Shown piece after piece: positions 27,359-37,600 of a DNA stretch of 64,000 nt. The notes below the pieces were generated by a model, which searched no databases, was not told the origin of the DNA, and worked only from the letters and a program-made list of their open reading frames with translations. Both the position numbers and the translations under genes were made by a program. How positions within the stretch are numbered: the stretch's first letter is position 1; every line of letters begins with the position of its first letter. This stretch comes from Cupriavidus pauculus (lineage in GTDB: Bacteria; Pseudomonadota; Gammaproteobacteria; Burkholderiales; Burkholderiaceae), in NCBI RefSeq assembly GCF_008801835.1, contig NZ_VZOW01000002.1, forward strand, positions 1-64,000, in the 5' to 3' direction.

Positions 27359-27736
27359 ATTTTTACAACACCCGACGTCAACAGGCGCCGCGACAACTCC
27401 TGCCCCCTGCACGAATAGCCTGCCGGCGCGTTGCTTGAGCGCACCCAATCATTTCGCGGCGCCCCTCCCATCCATCCGATTGCCAGGCGCAATCGCGCAT
27501 CTCCCCGCTGACTTCTAGTCGGTCTCTGACGTGTCTGACCTAGAAAACTCCGAAAAGTCAGCACCTATCCCGTCGCATTCCCGTTCAAACGTCCCCAATC
27601 GCTGCACGCCCCGAGTGATTTGGATGATCTGCGATTTCTGGCGTTCTCGCGCACGACAAGAATGCAGTCCTGCTCCCCTGGATCGAAACGCCCAGCCAGC
27701 AGACATCCGAGAAAGCCAGAAACCTTTACCAAGATC
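27359..27736. promoter_or_regulatory. Promoter region of the fimbrial operon
   Basis: This gap must hold the fim-fha promoter. A 9-base direct repeat GTCTCTGAC / GTGTCTGAC at 27522-27539, flanked by CTAG on both sides (27515-27518 and 27540-27543 read CTAG-like), is the only striking element and could bind a regulator. No gene is recognised; frames that extend the pilin upstream lack a signal peptide. Confidence 0.4.
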
Positions 27737-28315
27737 ATGAACATTCGAACCACCAAACGAATTCTGCAATACGCCGCGCTGCTGAGCGCAGTGGGCACCG
27801 CCATGTCTACCGCCGCCGCGGAAGACGGCAAGATCACCTTCACCGGCAGCATCAGCAGCACCACCTGCATCATCGAAGGTGGCGGCGCAACCGTCACCGG
27901 CAACTCGAACGGCAACTTCACCGTCGGCCTGCAGCCGGTCAGCGCAACCGCGCTCGACACCGCTGGCGCACGTGCCGGCGACACGCCTTTCTGGATCAAG
28001 CTGTCCGGCGCCGATTGCACCGACGGCAAGGTCGCAACCGTCTACTTCGAGCCTGCCCAGAGCACCAACATCAACGAGGCCACCGGCAACCTGAAGAACA
28101 CCGTTGTCACCGGCGGCGCAACCAACGTTGAAGTTGGCCTGCTGAACAACAGCAAGCAGACGATCAACCTGTTCACGGGTACGCCGAAATCGTCCGCAAC
28201 GATCGCAGGCAACACCGCCAAGTTCGATTTCTGGGCGCAGTACGTGGCAACCGGCGGCGCCACCACTGCAGGTAGCGTCAGCACCGACGTCGTCTATTCG
28301 ATTCTTTACAACTAA
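27737..28315 (+). CDS. Type 1-like fimbrial major subunit (pilin)
   Basis: A 192-residue chaperone-usher pilin. The signal peptide is MNIRTTKRILQYAALLSAVG to STAAA, followed by DGKITFTGSISSTTCIIEGGG, the typical pilin N-terminus with the first cysteine of the disulphide pair. The second is in KLSGADCTDGK. The C-terminus STDVVYSILYN has the penultimate-Tyr beta zipper used for chaperone binding. It is the first gene of a same-strand series of chaperone, usher, tip adhesin, TPS transporter and haemagglutinin. The ATG at 27737 was chosen because the signal peptide starts there. Confidence 0.9.
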   Translation: MNIRTTKRILQYAALLSAVGTAMSTAAAEDGKITFTGSISSTTCIIEGGGATVTGNSNGNFTVGLQPVSATALDTAGARAGDTPFWIKLSGADCTDGKVATVYFEPAQSTNINEATGNLKNTVVTGGATNVEVGLLNNSKQTINLFTGTPKSSATIAGNTAKFDFWAQYVATGGATTAGSVSTDVVYSILYN

Positions 28316-28431
28316 ATCGATCGCCGGCCGCCCCATCGCACGGAGGCGGCGCCCCCATTCCTAACGGCTTGTCTCCCCGTTTGCGCTGCGTGCTGCGGCG
28401 GGAGACCGGTCGATCTGCAAAAGGTATCAAC

Positions 28432-29226
28432 GTGAAGAAAGCTCTCGCAATCGTCATTTCGGCAATGACGTTCATCGCTGCCGCCCCTTCCTACGCCTCC
28501 GTCCAGGTGGCGGGCACCCGGGTGATCTTCGACGGCGCAAAGAAAGAACAGACCGTCCGCATTTCCAATACCGGCAAATCTCCTCTGCTCGCCCAAATCT
28601 GGCTGGACACTGGCAAGACGACCGAAGGCGGTCTGCCCCTCGCCGGGGAGGACGAAACACCGTTCGTCATTACGCCGCCAGTCGCCCGCATCAACGGCGA
28701 AAAGTCTCAAGTCATCCGCATCTTCCAGACCGCCGAAACCGCGGCGCTTCCGAAGGACCGCGAGTCGGTCTTCTGGCTCAACGTTCTCGAGGTGCCAACG
28801 AAGGCCAAGCCCAAAGCCAAGGAAAAGGTTCAGGCCGAAGCCGAGGACGCCGGCTCCAGCAACAACCAGTTGAGCATTGCCTTGCGTACGCGGCTGAAGA
28901 TGTTCTATCGGCCAAGCGGGTTCAAGGCTGACGTCATCGCCGCTTCCGACGAACTGAAGTGGAAGCTGCGCAAGGAAGGCAACGAGTACGTCGTGGTCTG
29001 CGACAACCCCAGCCCGGTCCATATTTCGTTCGGCCAGATGCACCTGAAATCCGGCGACCAGTCTGCGGAGTTGGCTGGCGGCATGGTCGCACCGATGAGC
29101 ACCGAGCAATTCCGTTTCTCTGCAGACCACTTGCCCGCCGGTGGCCCGCTGACGCTGAAGTTCGACTACATCACCGATCTCGGCACCTTCGTTCCCAAGC
29201 AGGTAGACCTGCGCCAGGGAGACTAA
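28432..29226 (+). CDS. PapD-like periplasmic fimbrial chaperone
   Basis: A 264-residue protein. From the GTG at 28432 (AAAGG ribosome binding site) comes a signal peptide (VKKALAIVISAMTFIAAAPSYA). Domain 1 follows, with VQVAGTRVIFDGAKKEQTVRI and the motif TPPVARINGEKSQVIRI. The chaperone signature is ESVFWLNVLEVP. An unusually long charged insert (TKAKPKAKEKVQAEAEDAGSS) then precedes LSIALRTRLKMFYRP and domain 2. It caps pilin subunits by donor-strand complementation and delivers them to the usher. Confidence 0.92.
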   Translation: MKKALAIVISAMTFIAAAPSYASVQVAGTRVIFDGAKKEQTVRISNTGKSPLLAQIWLDTGKTTEGGLPLAGEDETPFVITPPVARINGEKSQVIRIFQTAETAALPKDRESVFWLNVLEVPTKAKPKAKEKVQAEAEDAGSSNNQLSIALRTRLKMFYRPSGFKADVIAASDELKWKLRKEGNEYVVVCDNPSPVHISFGQMHLKSGDQSAELAGGMVAPMSTEQFRFSADHLPAGGPLTLKFDYITDLGTFVPKQVDLRQGD

Positions 29227-29227
29227 G

Positions 29228-31885
29228 GTGTCCAAGCTTGCCAAGGGCCGGGCCGTTTCCGGTCCGACTTCTCGCCACACCCTGCACGCAATCGCGCTGG
29301 CTGCCGCCGCGCTGTTTGCCGACGCTTGCCTCACCACGGCAACGGCCACCGAGATCGCCGCCGAACTGGCGCCCGACTCATCGCTGTCACGCACAGTGGA
29401 GGATGAAGACGATCAAGGCGACGTCGAATTCGACCGCTCATTCCTTCGTGGCATGAGCCAGTCGATCGATCTTGCCCCCTTCGAGCGTGACGAAACCATT
29501 ACGGAAGGCATCCACCCCGCGGAAGTCAACGTCAACGGTATGCTCTTTGGCACGCAAAAGCTGTCGTACTCTCGCAATCCGGCAACTCGCCGCGTCGAAC
29601 CGTGCTTCGACAAGACATTCATTGCGCGCATCGGCATCGATCCCGCAAGACAGCTGAAGGTACTCGAAGGCGATGAGTGCGTGTTCCTCGACCAGGTAGT
29701 CGAAGGCGGCACCGTCGAATACGACCGCGGCGAGCAGAAGCTCACAGTCAGCATCCCGCAGGCCTTCCTGCTCAACAGTGCACGTGGCTATGTGCCGCCT
29801 GACCTGCTGGACAACGGCGTCACGGCGGCAATGTTCCGCTACTCGCTGAGCTACTCGAACACCCGCAATTCGATCGGGCCGTCGGGCCAATACCTGTATG
29901 GCGGCCTGGAAAGCTCGTTCAACTTCGGCCCGTGGCGCTTCCGCTCGTTTGGTACGTTGACCTCGAACGAAGGCACGCCCACGCGCTGGAACCACACTGC
30001 AGCGTACCTGCAGCGCGCCCTGCCGTCGCTGCAGGCAGAAGCCACCATCGGCGATTGGAGCACCACCGGTGCACTGTTCGACACCACGTCGATCCGCGGC
30101 TTCAGCCTTGCCACCGATGATCGCCAGTTGCCCGAATCGCAGCGCGGCTACGCGCCGACGGTGCGGGGCGTTGCGCGGACCAATGCGGTGGTCACGGTAC
30201 GCCAGGGCTCGAACGTCGTGTTCGAGTCGAACGTGCCTCCCGGTGAATTCGCATTCTCCGATTTGTACGCAACAGGATATGGCGGCGACCTCGAAGTCAC
30301 CGTCACCGAGGCCGATGGCAGCATACAGAAGTTTGTCGTGCCCTACGGCAGCCTGGCGCAATTGCTGCGCCCGGGATACACCAAGTTCAGTGCCACATGG
30401 GGCGAGATCCGCGATAACGCCCTCTCGGAAGCGCCGATCCTCATGGAAGGCACCGTCCAGCATGGTCTCACCAACGACATCACGCTCTACGGCGGCGTCC
30501 AGATCACGGCTCCCACCTACTATGCGGCCGGGATGGCCGGCCTGGCCGTCAATACGCCGCTGGGCGCGCTGGGCCTCGACCTGACGCAGTCGTACGCATT
30601 CTGTGTCGACTTCGCACACACGTGCGGCGCCACCGGCCACAGCGTCCGGGCAAACCTGGGCAAGCTTGTCGCAGGCACGGGCACGTACTTCAGCCTGGTC
30701 GGCTACCGTTACTCGAGCCCGGGCTTCTATTCGCTCAGCGATGCGCTGCACCTGCGCGAGTATCTACTCGGTAATACGGAGCAAGTGCCGCTGCGCCTGC
30801 GCGACCGCTTCGACGTCAACATTACGCAAACGCTCGGTCCGCGTTGGGGCAACCTCTTCCTGACTGGCTCGTATGGGCGACGCTGGGAAGACAACGGGCG
30901 TACGCTGAGCTTCCAGGCCGGCTATACCAACAGCCTCGGGCCGGCGCGCTACAACATCAGTATCGGTCGCGTGCAGAACGGCACCGGCAGCGAAGAGAAC
31001 AGCATGTTCCTGACGGTTTCGCTGCCGCTCGGCAAGTCGGTCGAGAATCCGGCCAACCTGAGCCTGAGCGCATCGCGTATCGACGGCGCGGACGATCTGC
31101 GCGCCAACGTAACCGGCAACATCGGCCAGGACGGTCGACTGGGCTATGACGCCTGGGCTGAAGGTGCAACAAGCGGTCACAGCCGGGCGTTCGGTGGTGG
31201 TCTGTCATACGTCAGCGACGCCGTGAAGGGCAATGTCTCGTACGGCAACAGCACGCACACCAACACGATCGGCGTAAATGCCACCGGCGGTGTCGTGGTC
31301 CACGACGCAGGCGTGAAGTTCGTCAGTGAACTCGGCGACACGATTGCGATCGTTCAGGCCGAGGGCGCCACCGGCGCACACGTGATGCCGAACAAATTCA
31401 CCACGATCGACGAAGACGGCATCGCTATCGTGCCTTACGTCACGCCGTTCCAGTGGAACAACATCGATCTGGACCTCAAGGACACCGACATGGGTGTCGA
31501 GGTCGACAACTCGCGCATCACCACGGCGCCGACTGCCGGCGCCGCGGTGAAGTTGGTGTTCGACTCGCGACGTTCCACTTCGGCTGTCATGCGGGCCAGA
31601 CGCGCCGACGGCAAGGCCGTTCCGTTCGGCTCCAGCATCAACCTTCCGGACGGCACCACCGCGGGCACTGTTGGCGGCGGCGGAAACTTCATCGTCAGCG
31701 GCCTGACCGAAGCCACCGACATCACAGTGAAGTGGGGCAACACCGCGCAGGATCAGTGCGTCGTTCATTTTGTTCCCGATGCGGACGCGGCCAAACCCAA
31801 TCGGGCTCCCGTTGAGGTTCGTGAAGTTGTCTGCGAGCCCAAAGCCAGCACTTCCGCACCCGCCCCTACCGTAGGTGAATCATGA
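29228..31885 (+). CDS. Outer-membrane fimbrial usher (PapC/FimD family)
   Basis: An 885-residue usher starting at a GTG two bases after the chaperone stop. After a signal region it has the N-terminal domain (EVNVNGMLFGTQKLSYSR), a beta-barrel with GYAPTVRGVARTNAVVTVRQGSNVVFESNVPPGEFAFSDLY (the plug-proximal usher signature), the long barrel strands, and the C-terminal domains (GATVGGGGNFIVSGL-like, CVVHFVPD). It secretes and orders fimbrial subunits across the outer membrane. It overlaps the adhesin gene by four bases. Confidence 0.94.
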   Translation: MSKLAKGRAVSGPTSRHTLHAIALAAAALFADACLTTATATEIAAELAPDSSLSRTVEDEDDQGDVEFDRSFLRGMSQSIDLAPFERDETITEGIHPAEVNVNGMLFGTQKLSYSRNPATRRVEPCFDKTFIARIGIDPARQLKVLEGDECVFLDQVVEGGTVEYDRGEQKLTVSIPQAFLLNSARGYVPPDLLDNGVTAAMFRYSLSYSNTRNSIGPSGQYLYGGLESSFNFGPWRFRSFGTLTSNEGTPTRWNHTAAYLQRALPSLQAEATIGDWSTTGALFDTTSIRGFSLATDDRQLPESQRGYAPTVRGVARTNAVVTVRQGSNVVFESNVPPGEFAFSDLYATGYGGDLEVTVTEADGSIQKFVVPYGSLAQLLRPGYTKFSATWGEIRDNALSEAPILMEGTVQHGLTNDITLYGGVQITAPTYYAAGMAGLAVNTPLGALGLDLTQSYAFCVDFAHTCGATGHSVRANLGKLVAGTGTYFSLVGYRYSSPGFYSLSDALHLREYLLGNTEQVPLRLRDRFDVNITQTLGPRWGNLFLTGSYGRRWEDNGRTLSFQAGYTNSLGPARYNISIGRVQNGTGSEENSMFLTVSLPLGKSVENPANLSLSASRIDGADDLRANVTGNIGQDGRLGYDAWAEGATSGHSRAFGGGLSYVSDAVKGNVSYGNSTHTNTIGVNATGGVVVHDAGVKFVSELGDTIAIVQAEGATGAHVMPNKFTTIDEDGIAIVPYVTPFQWNNIDLDLKDTDMGVEVDNSRITTAPTAGAAVKLVFDSRRSTSAVMRARRADGKAVPFGSSINLPDGTTAGTVGGGGNFIVSGLTEATDITVKWGNTAQDQCVVHFVPDADAAKPNRAPVEVREVVCEPKASTSAPAPTVGES

Positions 31886-32841
31886 AATCCATTACCAAGC
31901 GCCTCTGGCTCGTCTTGCTGGCATGGGCGTTGACAGCCCCCGTCGCATTCGCGGGGACCTGCAAACTCACGTCCAACGGCGGGCAGCCGCTAAAAGCGGA
32001 TATCAACCTTAGCAGCATCACGGCGGCGACGGCAGGCACAGCCGGCACCGTGCTCGCATCGCGCGACATTCCCTTGTCCGCTCTAAGTTACACGTGCGGC
32101 GACAACACCAACACCGAACTGCGCATGGCGATGGCCTCCGGTGCGGCACTGACGGCCGTGGACAACGTCTACACCACGTCGGTGAGTGGCCTGGGCATCC
32201 GCCTGCGCTGGCCTTCCACGACATGGTGGCCAAACGCCCTGCGCTGCCGTACTTCGGGTTCGAACAGCTGTTCGGTCCCGGCGGATTCCGTGCGCGTCGA
32301 ACTGGTTCAGACCGGACCAATCAGGGCCTCGACCTTGCCCATCGGCACATACGGCACCGTGACGCTGCTGGCGCCGGACGACTCGAGCGCCGGCCAGGTC
32401 GTCGCGATGCGGGTAGTCGTCAGCGCGCCGATCAACGTGTTGGTAAACACCTGCGCGGTCACGTCCGACACCCGCGTCGACGTGGGCAGCTTCACCGACA
32501 CCGCGTTCGACACCAAGTCCACCGGCCCCAAAGTCTCTTTCGACCTTTCGCTCAATTGCCCTAGCGCCTCCGCGGTCAGCATCACCTTCGACGGTGACGC
32601 ACCGTTCGGCAGCGCCGTAAGCGGCCTGGTCTCCAATGACGGCAGCGCGAAGAACATCGCCGTTCAGCTTCTCGATTCAGGCGGAGTTTCGGGCGTGAAG
32701 CTCGCCAAAAAGTATTCGTTGGGGACTGTCACCGGCGCCAAGACCCTGAAGTACTACGCCAGGGCTTATCGACTGGGGACGCAATCAGTAACCGCGGGCG
32801 ATATCGACGCATTTGTGGTCTTCACGCTCGATGTCCAGTAG
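31882..32841 (+). CDS. Fimbrial tip adhesin (FimD-like, two-domain)
   Basis: A 319-residue exported protein whose ATG overlaps the usher stop codon. The signal peptide ends VAFA-GTC. The N-terminal domain (about residues 25-185) has no family resemblance I can name and has several cysteines, including YTCGDNTNTEL and LRCRTSGSNSCSVP. The C-terminal half (APINVLVNTCAVTSDTRVDVGSF ... FDLSLNCPSA ... FTLDVQ) is pilin-like. Receptor domain plus pilin domain is the layout of tip adhesins such as Bordetella FimD, so adhesion is the expected role. The receptor is unknown. Confidence 0.82.
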   Translation: MKSITKRLWLVLLAWALTAPVAFAGTCKLTSNGGQPLKADINLSSITAATAGTAGTVLASRDIPLSALSYTCGDNTNTELRMAMASGAALTAVDNVYTTSVSGLGIRLRWPSTTWWPNALRCRTSGSNSCSVPADSVRVELVQTGPIRASTLPIGTYGTVTLLAPDDSSAGQVVAMRVVVSAPINVLVNTCAVTSDTRVDVGSFTDTAFDTKSTGPKVSFDLSLNCPSASAVSITFDGDAPFGSAVSGLVSNDGSAKNIAVQLLDSGGVSGVKLAKKYSLGTVTGAKTLKYYARAYRLGTQSVTAGDIDAFVVFTLDVQ

Positions 32842-32871
32842 CCGCAGTTCACTTCCCATTAGGAATACATC

Positions 32872-34584
32872 GTGAAACAAGTACTCATCATTGGTATCGC
32901 CACCGGCATATTGGCGACCACCGTCTCCGGCGGCGTCCTGGCGGCAACGCCAGCACGTGACGCACGCCAGGAACTCGATCAGCTCGATAACATGCGTCGC
33001 CAGCAGGCGATCCAGTCGGAAGTGGAACGGGAACGCGAACGCGAACGCGCCAGCCAGCAAGCCGCGCCGGTGAACGAAACATCGGGCGAGGCGGCCAAGC
33101 CAGCCGAAGCGAAGTTCATGATCTCCCGCATCACCCTGCTTGGCGATGACAATCCTTCGCCCAAAGTCACCGAGATCCTCGATGCGCGCCGCGATACGTT
33201 GATGGGCGCGAGCGAGATCATGGCGCTGGTCCGCGACCTTACCAACTACTACGCGGAGAACGGCTTTGTCACCACCGTCGTCGTGGTGCAGCCGGGGAAA
33301 CTGAACGCCGGCGAACTCACGTTGGAAGTCAAATGGGGCACGATCGGCGGCATGACTGTCAACGGCAAGGAGCCCGGGTTTCGGGACCGAACCAGACTGT
33401 TTAGCGCCATGCCCTTTTCGACGGGCAAACGGCTGAACATGTCGGATGTCGATCAGGCCGTCGACAACCTGGTGCGCGGTGGCGGCGACGACAAGATCCG
33501 GATCGTCGCTGGCGAGCTCGAAGGCACATCGATACTCGATGTCACCAACACCACGCAGAAGATGTTCAGCGGCAGCGTTGGCGTCAACAACAACGGTCGC
33601 GAGAGCGACGGCTGGAACCAGTATTTCGCCTCGGTAGGGGTAACGAATCTCCTCGGCTTGAACGACAGCCTGTCGGCCTACTACTCGCAGCAAGACTACA
33701 ACGACACCCGTAATCTGCAACAGATCGGCTCGGCCAGCTTCAGCATGCCGCTCGGCTATTGGACGCTTGACGCATCGTGGTCTGGGTCCCACTACGAGAA
33801 CATCGTCGGCGGCATATTTGGCGACTACTTGAGCACCGGTACGTCCAGCCGCTACAACTTCCGCGCCTCGCGCGTCATGCACCGCGATGCCGACGGCAAG
33901 ACTAGCGCCTACGTCAAGTTTGGCACGCGCAATAGCTACAACGACATCGAATACACGCCGGTCAGCGTCTCCACGAAGAAATACTCGGAATTCGGCATCG
34001 GCGTAAGCCATGTCGGGCAGGCACTTGGCGGCTGGGCATACGGCGATCTCAGCATCAGCGCTGGCGTGCCCTGGATGGGCGCGGCATGGCGCGACGATCC
34101 CGATCTCGCGGCGTTCGACATGAACTACACCAAGGTCAACGGCATGCTGACGTGGAATCGCTCGTTCCAGCTTGCCGGCATGGACTTCGAGTACGAACTG
34201 GGCTCTGGCTTCCAGTACTCGGAAGACTCGCTCGTCACCGACGCCAGATACAGCCTTGGCGATGAATACACGGTCCGCGGATTCAAGGACACGGCGTTCT
34301 ACGGCGACAGCGGGGCCTACCTGTCCAACACCCTGCGCGTACCGCTCAGGTTCAACATCATCGGCGGCATCAACGTCACGCCGTTTGTCGGCTACGACCT
34401 TGGTTTCGTCAAGACCAACGGCCCCCAAGGAGGCACCGATTACGTGATCGGCGCTGCCGTCGGATTCAGATTCAGTGGCAAGTATTTCAGCAGTTCTCTC
34501 ACCTACGGGTGGCCAATTGCTGCACCCGCCCAGCCGCAACCGCTGGCAAAGGCACTCAACTATCGGCTAGAAGCGCGCTTCTAA
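32872..34584 (+). CDS. fhaC: Two-partner secretion outer-membrane transporter (FhaC/ShlB family, TpsB)
   Basis: A 570-residue transporter. The signal peptide is MKQVLIIGIATGILATTVSG to LAA. An alpha-helical, Arg/Glu-rich segment (residues 28-70, EVERERERERAS) follows. POTRA domains come next (about 80-230, FMISRITLLGDD and VKWGTIGGMTVNGK), then a 16-strand barrel. The conserved loop motif VRGF is at residues 468-471, followed by GDSGAYLSNTLRVP. It secretes the haemagglutinin encoded 37 bases downstream. Its position directly after the fim genes matches the fim-fhaC junction known from Bordetella. Confidence 0.93.
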   Translation: MKQVLIIGIATGILATTVSGGVLAATPARDARQELDQLDNMRRQQAIQSEVERERERERASQQAAPVNETSGEAAKPAEAKFMISRITLLGDDNPSPKVTEILDARRDTLMGASEIMALVRDLTNYYAENGFVTTVVVVQPGKLNAGELTLEVKWGTIGGMTVNGKEPGFRDRTRLFSAMPFSTGKRLNMSDVDQAVDNLVRGGGDDKIRIVAGELEGTSILDVTNTTQKMFSGSVGVNNNGRESDGWNQYFASVGVTNLLGLNDSLSAYYSQQDYNDTRNLQQIGSASFSMPLGYWTLDASWSGSHYENIVGGIFGDYLSTGTSSRYNFRASRVMHRDADGKTSAYVKFGTRNSYNDIEYTPVSVSTKKYSEFGIGVSHVGQALGGWAYGDLSISAGVPWMGAAWRDDPDLAAFDMNYTKVNGMLTWNRSFQLAGMDFEYELGSGFQYSEDSLVTDARYSLGDEYTVRGFKDTAFYGDSGAYLSNTLRVPLRFNIIGGINVTPFVGYDLGFVKTNGPQGGTDYVIGAAVGFRFSGKYFSSSLTYGWPIAAPAQPQPLAKALNYRLEARF

Positions 34585-34621
34585 ACAGCCCATCAAGCCA
34601 ATTTCATAGCAACAGGTAGAA

Positions 34622-37600
34622 ATGATGAAAGCAAGTCAAAAGAAACGAATTGCCGGCATACGTGCCAGGGGCGGCAGCGCTGAAACACTTGTCACGCAGC
34701 GTCCATCGAGCCTGCGGCCGCTTTGCGCTGCAATCATCGGCATGATGCCTATCCTTTCGGGGGCACAGATCACGCCGGATGCCAACGCCGAGCGTCGCCC
34801 ATCGATGAACCAGACGGCCAACGGCACGCCGCTGGTGAATATCGTCGATCCCAATGCGCGCGGCATCTCGCACAACAAGTTCCAGCAATTCAATGTCGGA
34901 CCGAATGGTGTTGTGTTCAACAACAGCATGAAGGACGGCATTTCCGCAATCGGCGGCCAGGCCATGAAGAACGCGGGGCTGTCCAACGAAGCGCGCGCAA
35001 TTATCGGTGAAGTCACCGGCAACGGCCGAAGCTCGCTGAACGGCGCGATGGAAGTGTTCGGCCGCAAAGCCGACGTGATCATCGCCAACCCGAACGGCAT
35101 TTCGGTCAACGGCGTCAGCACCGTCAACACCAACAGCCTGACGCTGAGCACCGGCCGCGTGCTCGAACAGGCGGACGGCAGCGTCCGGCTGGGCGTGGAT
35201 CGCGGCAATGTCAGCATCGACGGTGCCGGTCTGTCGACCGATGGCCTGACCCACTTCGACATCGTCAGCCGCACCGTTCAGTTGAACGGTGAAGTCAACG
35301 GCAGCGCCGATGTGAAGGTGGTCGCAGGCGCCACCGAATTCAATCCGGAAACCCGCACGCACCAAGCTGTTGCTGGTGCAACCAATCAAGGCATCGCCAT
35401 CGACGGCAGTCAGCTCGGCTCCATGTACGGCGGCCGCATCGAACTGGTCGCCACGGATAGCGGCGCTGGCGTACGCCACCAGGGCAATATCATCAGCGAA
35501 CAGGATCTTCGCATCAGCGCCGCTGGCGACCTCCAGATCGGCGCGGCCCAGAGCAACAAAGGCAACATCGATCTCGACGGTCGCAATGTGACGGTCACCG
35601 GCTCGGAAAACAGCAACGGGCTGGGCCTGTACAGCCAGGGTGGCATCAATATCCACGGTGAAGAAACCGTGGGCCTGCAGGCAGATGTTGTTGCGTTTGG
35701 CGGCGACGTCTCTGTTGCCGGCCGCAATATCGTCGTCACTGAATCGCAGCAAGGCGGCGGCGCCGGCGTGGCCGGGCACGGCAACGTCACGCTTCAGGCA
35801 GCCGACACCGTCGACGTGCGCACCGGCATCCTCAGCGAAGCCGGCGCCATTGGCATCAGCGGTCGCAATGTGAGCGTCGCCGGAACAGAAAAGAGCGACG
35901 GCGCCGCCGTGATCGGCAAAGGCGACATCTCGCTCAATGCCCTGGAAAAGATGAACGTACAAGGCGACGTCCTGAGCAAGGCCGGCGCCATCGGCATCAC
36001 CGCGACAGACGTCAACATTGCGGAATCGGCATTCGGCGCGGGTATCGGCATGGCCAGCGTCGGCGATGTGAAGATCGACGCAACGGGTGCGGTCGACATG
36101 CACGCAACGGTCTCGAGCGACGCAGGCTCGATCGCAGTTTCCGGCCGCGACATTACGATCGGCAGTTCCGAAAAGGGTCAAGGGATCGGCCTGTACAGCA
36201 AGGACGACATCTCGCTGACGGCGGCGGACTCCATCGACGTGACCACCGGTGTCCTCACCACGGATGGCGCCATCTCTATGGCTGCCGACAACATCACCGT
36301 CGGCGAATCCGATTACAGCCTGGGGTACGGCTTGCAGGGCCTGGGCGACGTCTCACTCGACGCTAAAAACGATGTCGCCGTGCATGCAGACATCAACAGC
36401 GTGCAGGGCGGCATCGATATCTCGGGTGCAAACATTGCCATTACGGAATCCGATAAAAGCTATGGCGACGGCTATGGTCTCAGGGGCCGTGACAATATCG
36501 CCCTGACTGCTTCGGAATCCATCAATGTGGACACCGGCGTTTACAGCTCGAACGGCGGCATCGACGTCAGCGGTCGCAATGTCACTTTGAACGGCTCGAA
36601 GAACTCGGGCGTTTCGATGCTGGCGCAAGGCGACATCTCCCTCGACGCGCTTGACAAGATGAACATCCATAGCGATGTCATCAGCCAAGGCAGCGGTATT
36701 GCAGTTTCGGGCGGCGATGTGGCCATCACCGAATCCGAGTTCAGCAACGGGCTGGGTGTGGCCGGCGCGGGCGACATCAAGATCGATTCGACCGGTGCCG
36801 TGAATATTCAGGCAGGTGTGCAGAGCGAAGACGGCAATATCGACATTTCCGGACAGAGCATCTCAATCAGTGGTACGGAGAAGAGCAACAACTTCAGCGT
36901 GTTCGGCTCCGGCGATATCACCTTGAGCGCGACTGACGACGTCACGGTCAACACCGGCGTGTACAGCGACAACGGTGGAATCGACATCTCGGGGCGGAAC
37001 ATTGAACTGGCGGGCTCGGATCGCACAAAGGGCAAGGTGCTGATTGGTCAGGGCGACATCGCGATCAATGCTACCGGGGACGTTGGCGTGCGCGCCGACA
37101 TCGTCAGCAACAACGGGGCGCTAGACATTTCAGGGCGCAACATTTCTATCACGGAATCGGCCGACAGCGACGGCACGGGCCTCGCTGCTCACGGCAACAT
37201 CACGCTGCAGGCCGCCGATAACGTGGAGCTGAATACCGGCGTCCTCGGCGAGAGCAACATCAACATCTCTGGGCGCAACATCAACCTCGCCGGCAGCGAA
37301 AAGAGCGACGGTGTTGCGCTGGCCGCTCTAGGCGACATTTCGCTGAAGGCACTCGAGCAAATCGGCGTGCACGCCGATGTAATGAGCCAATCTGGCGTCA
37401 TCACTATCGATGCGTCGTCGCTGCTCCAGCATGCGGCCAACATGTTCGCATTGAATAGCGCGGCCAACACGTCCATTCCGGCAATTCGGATCAACGTCGG
37501 CGACTACACGATCGAAGGCGAGCTCTTTGCCGTCAACATGCTGGGCGACCCGATCGAAGGCGCGGAGATCCGGCTGGTCCAAGGCAACTACGTGGTCTAC

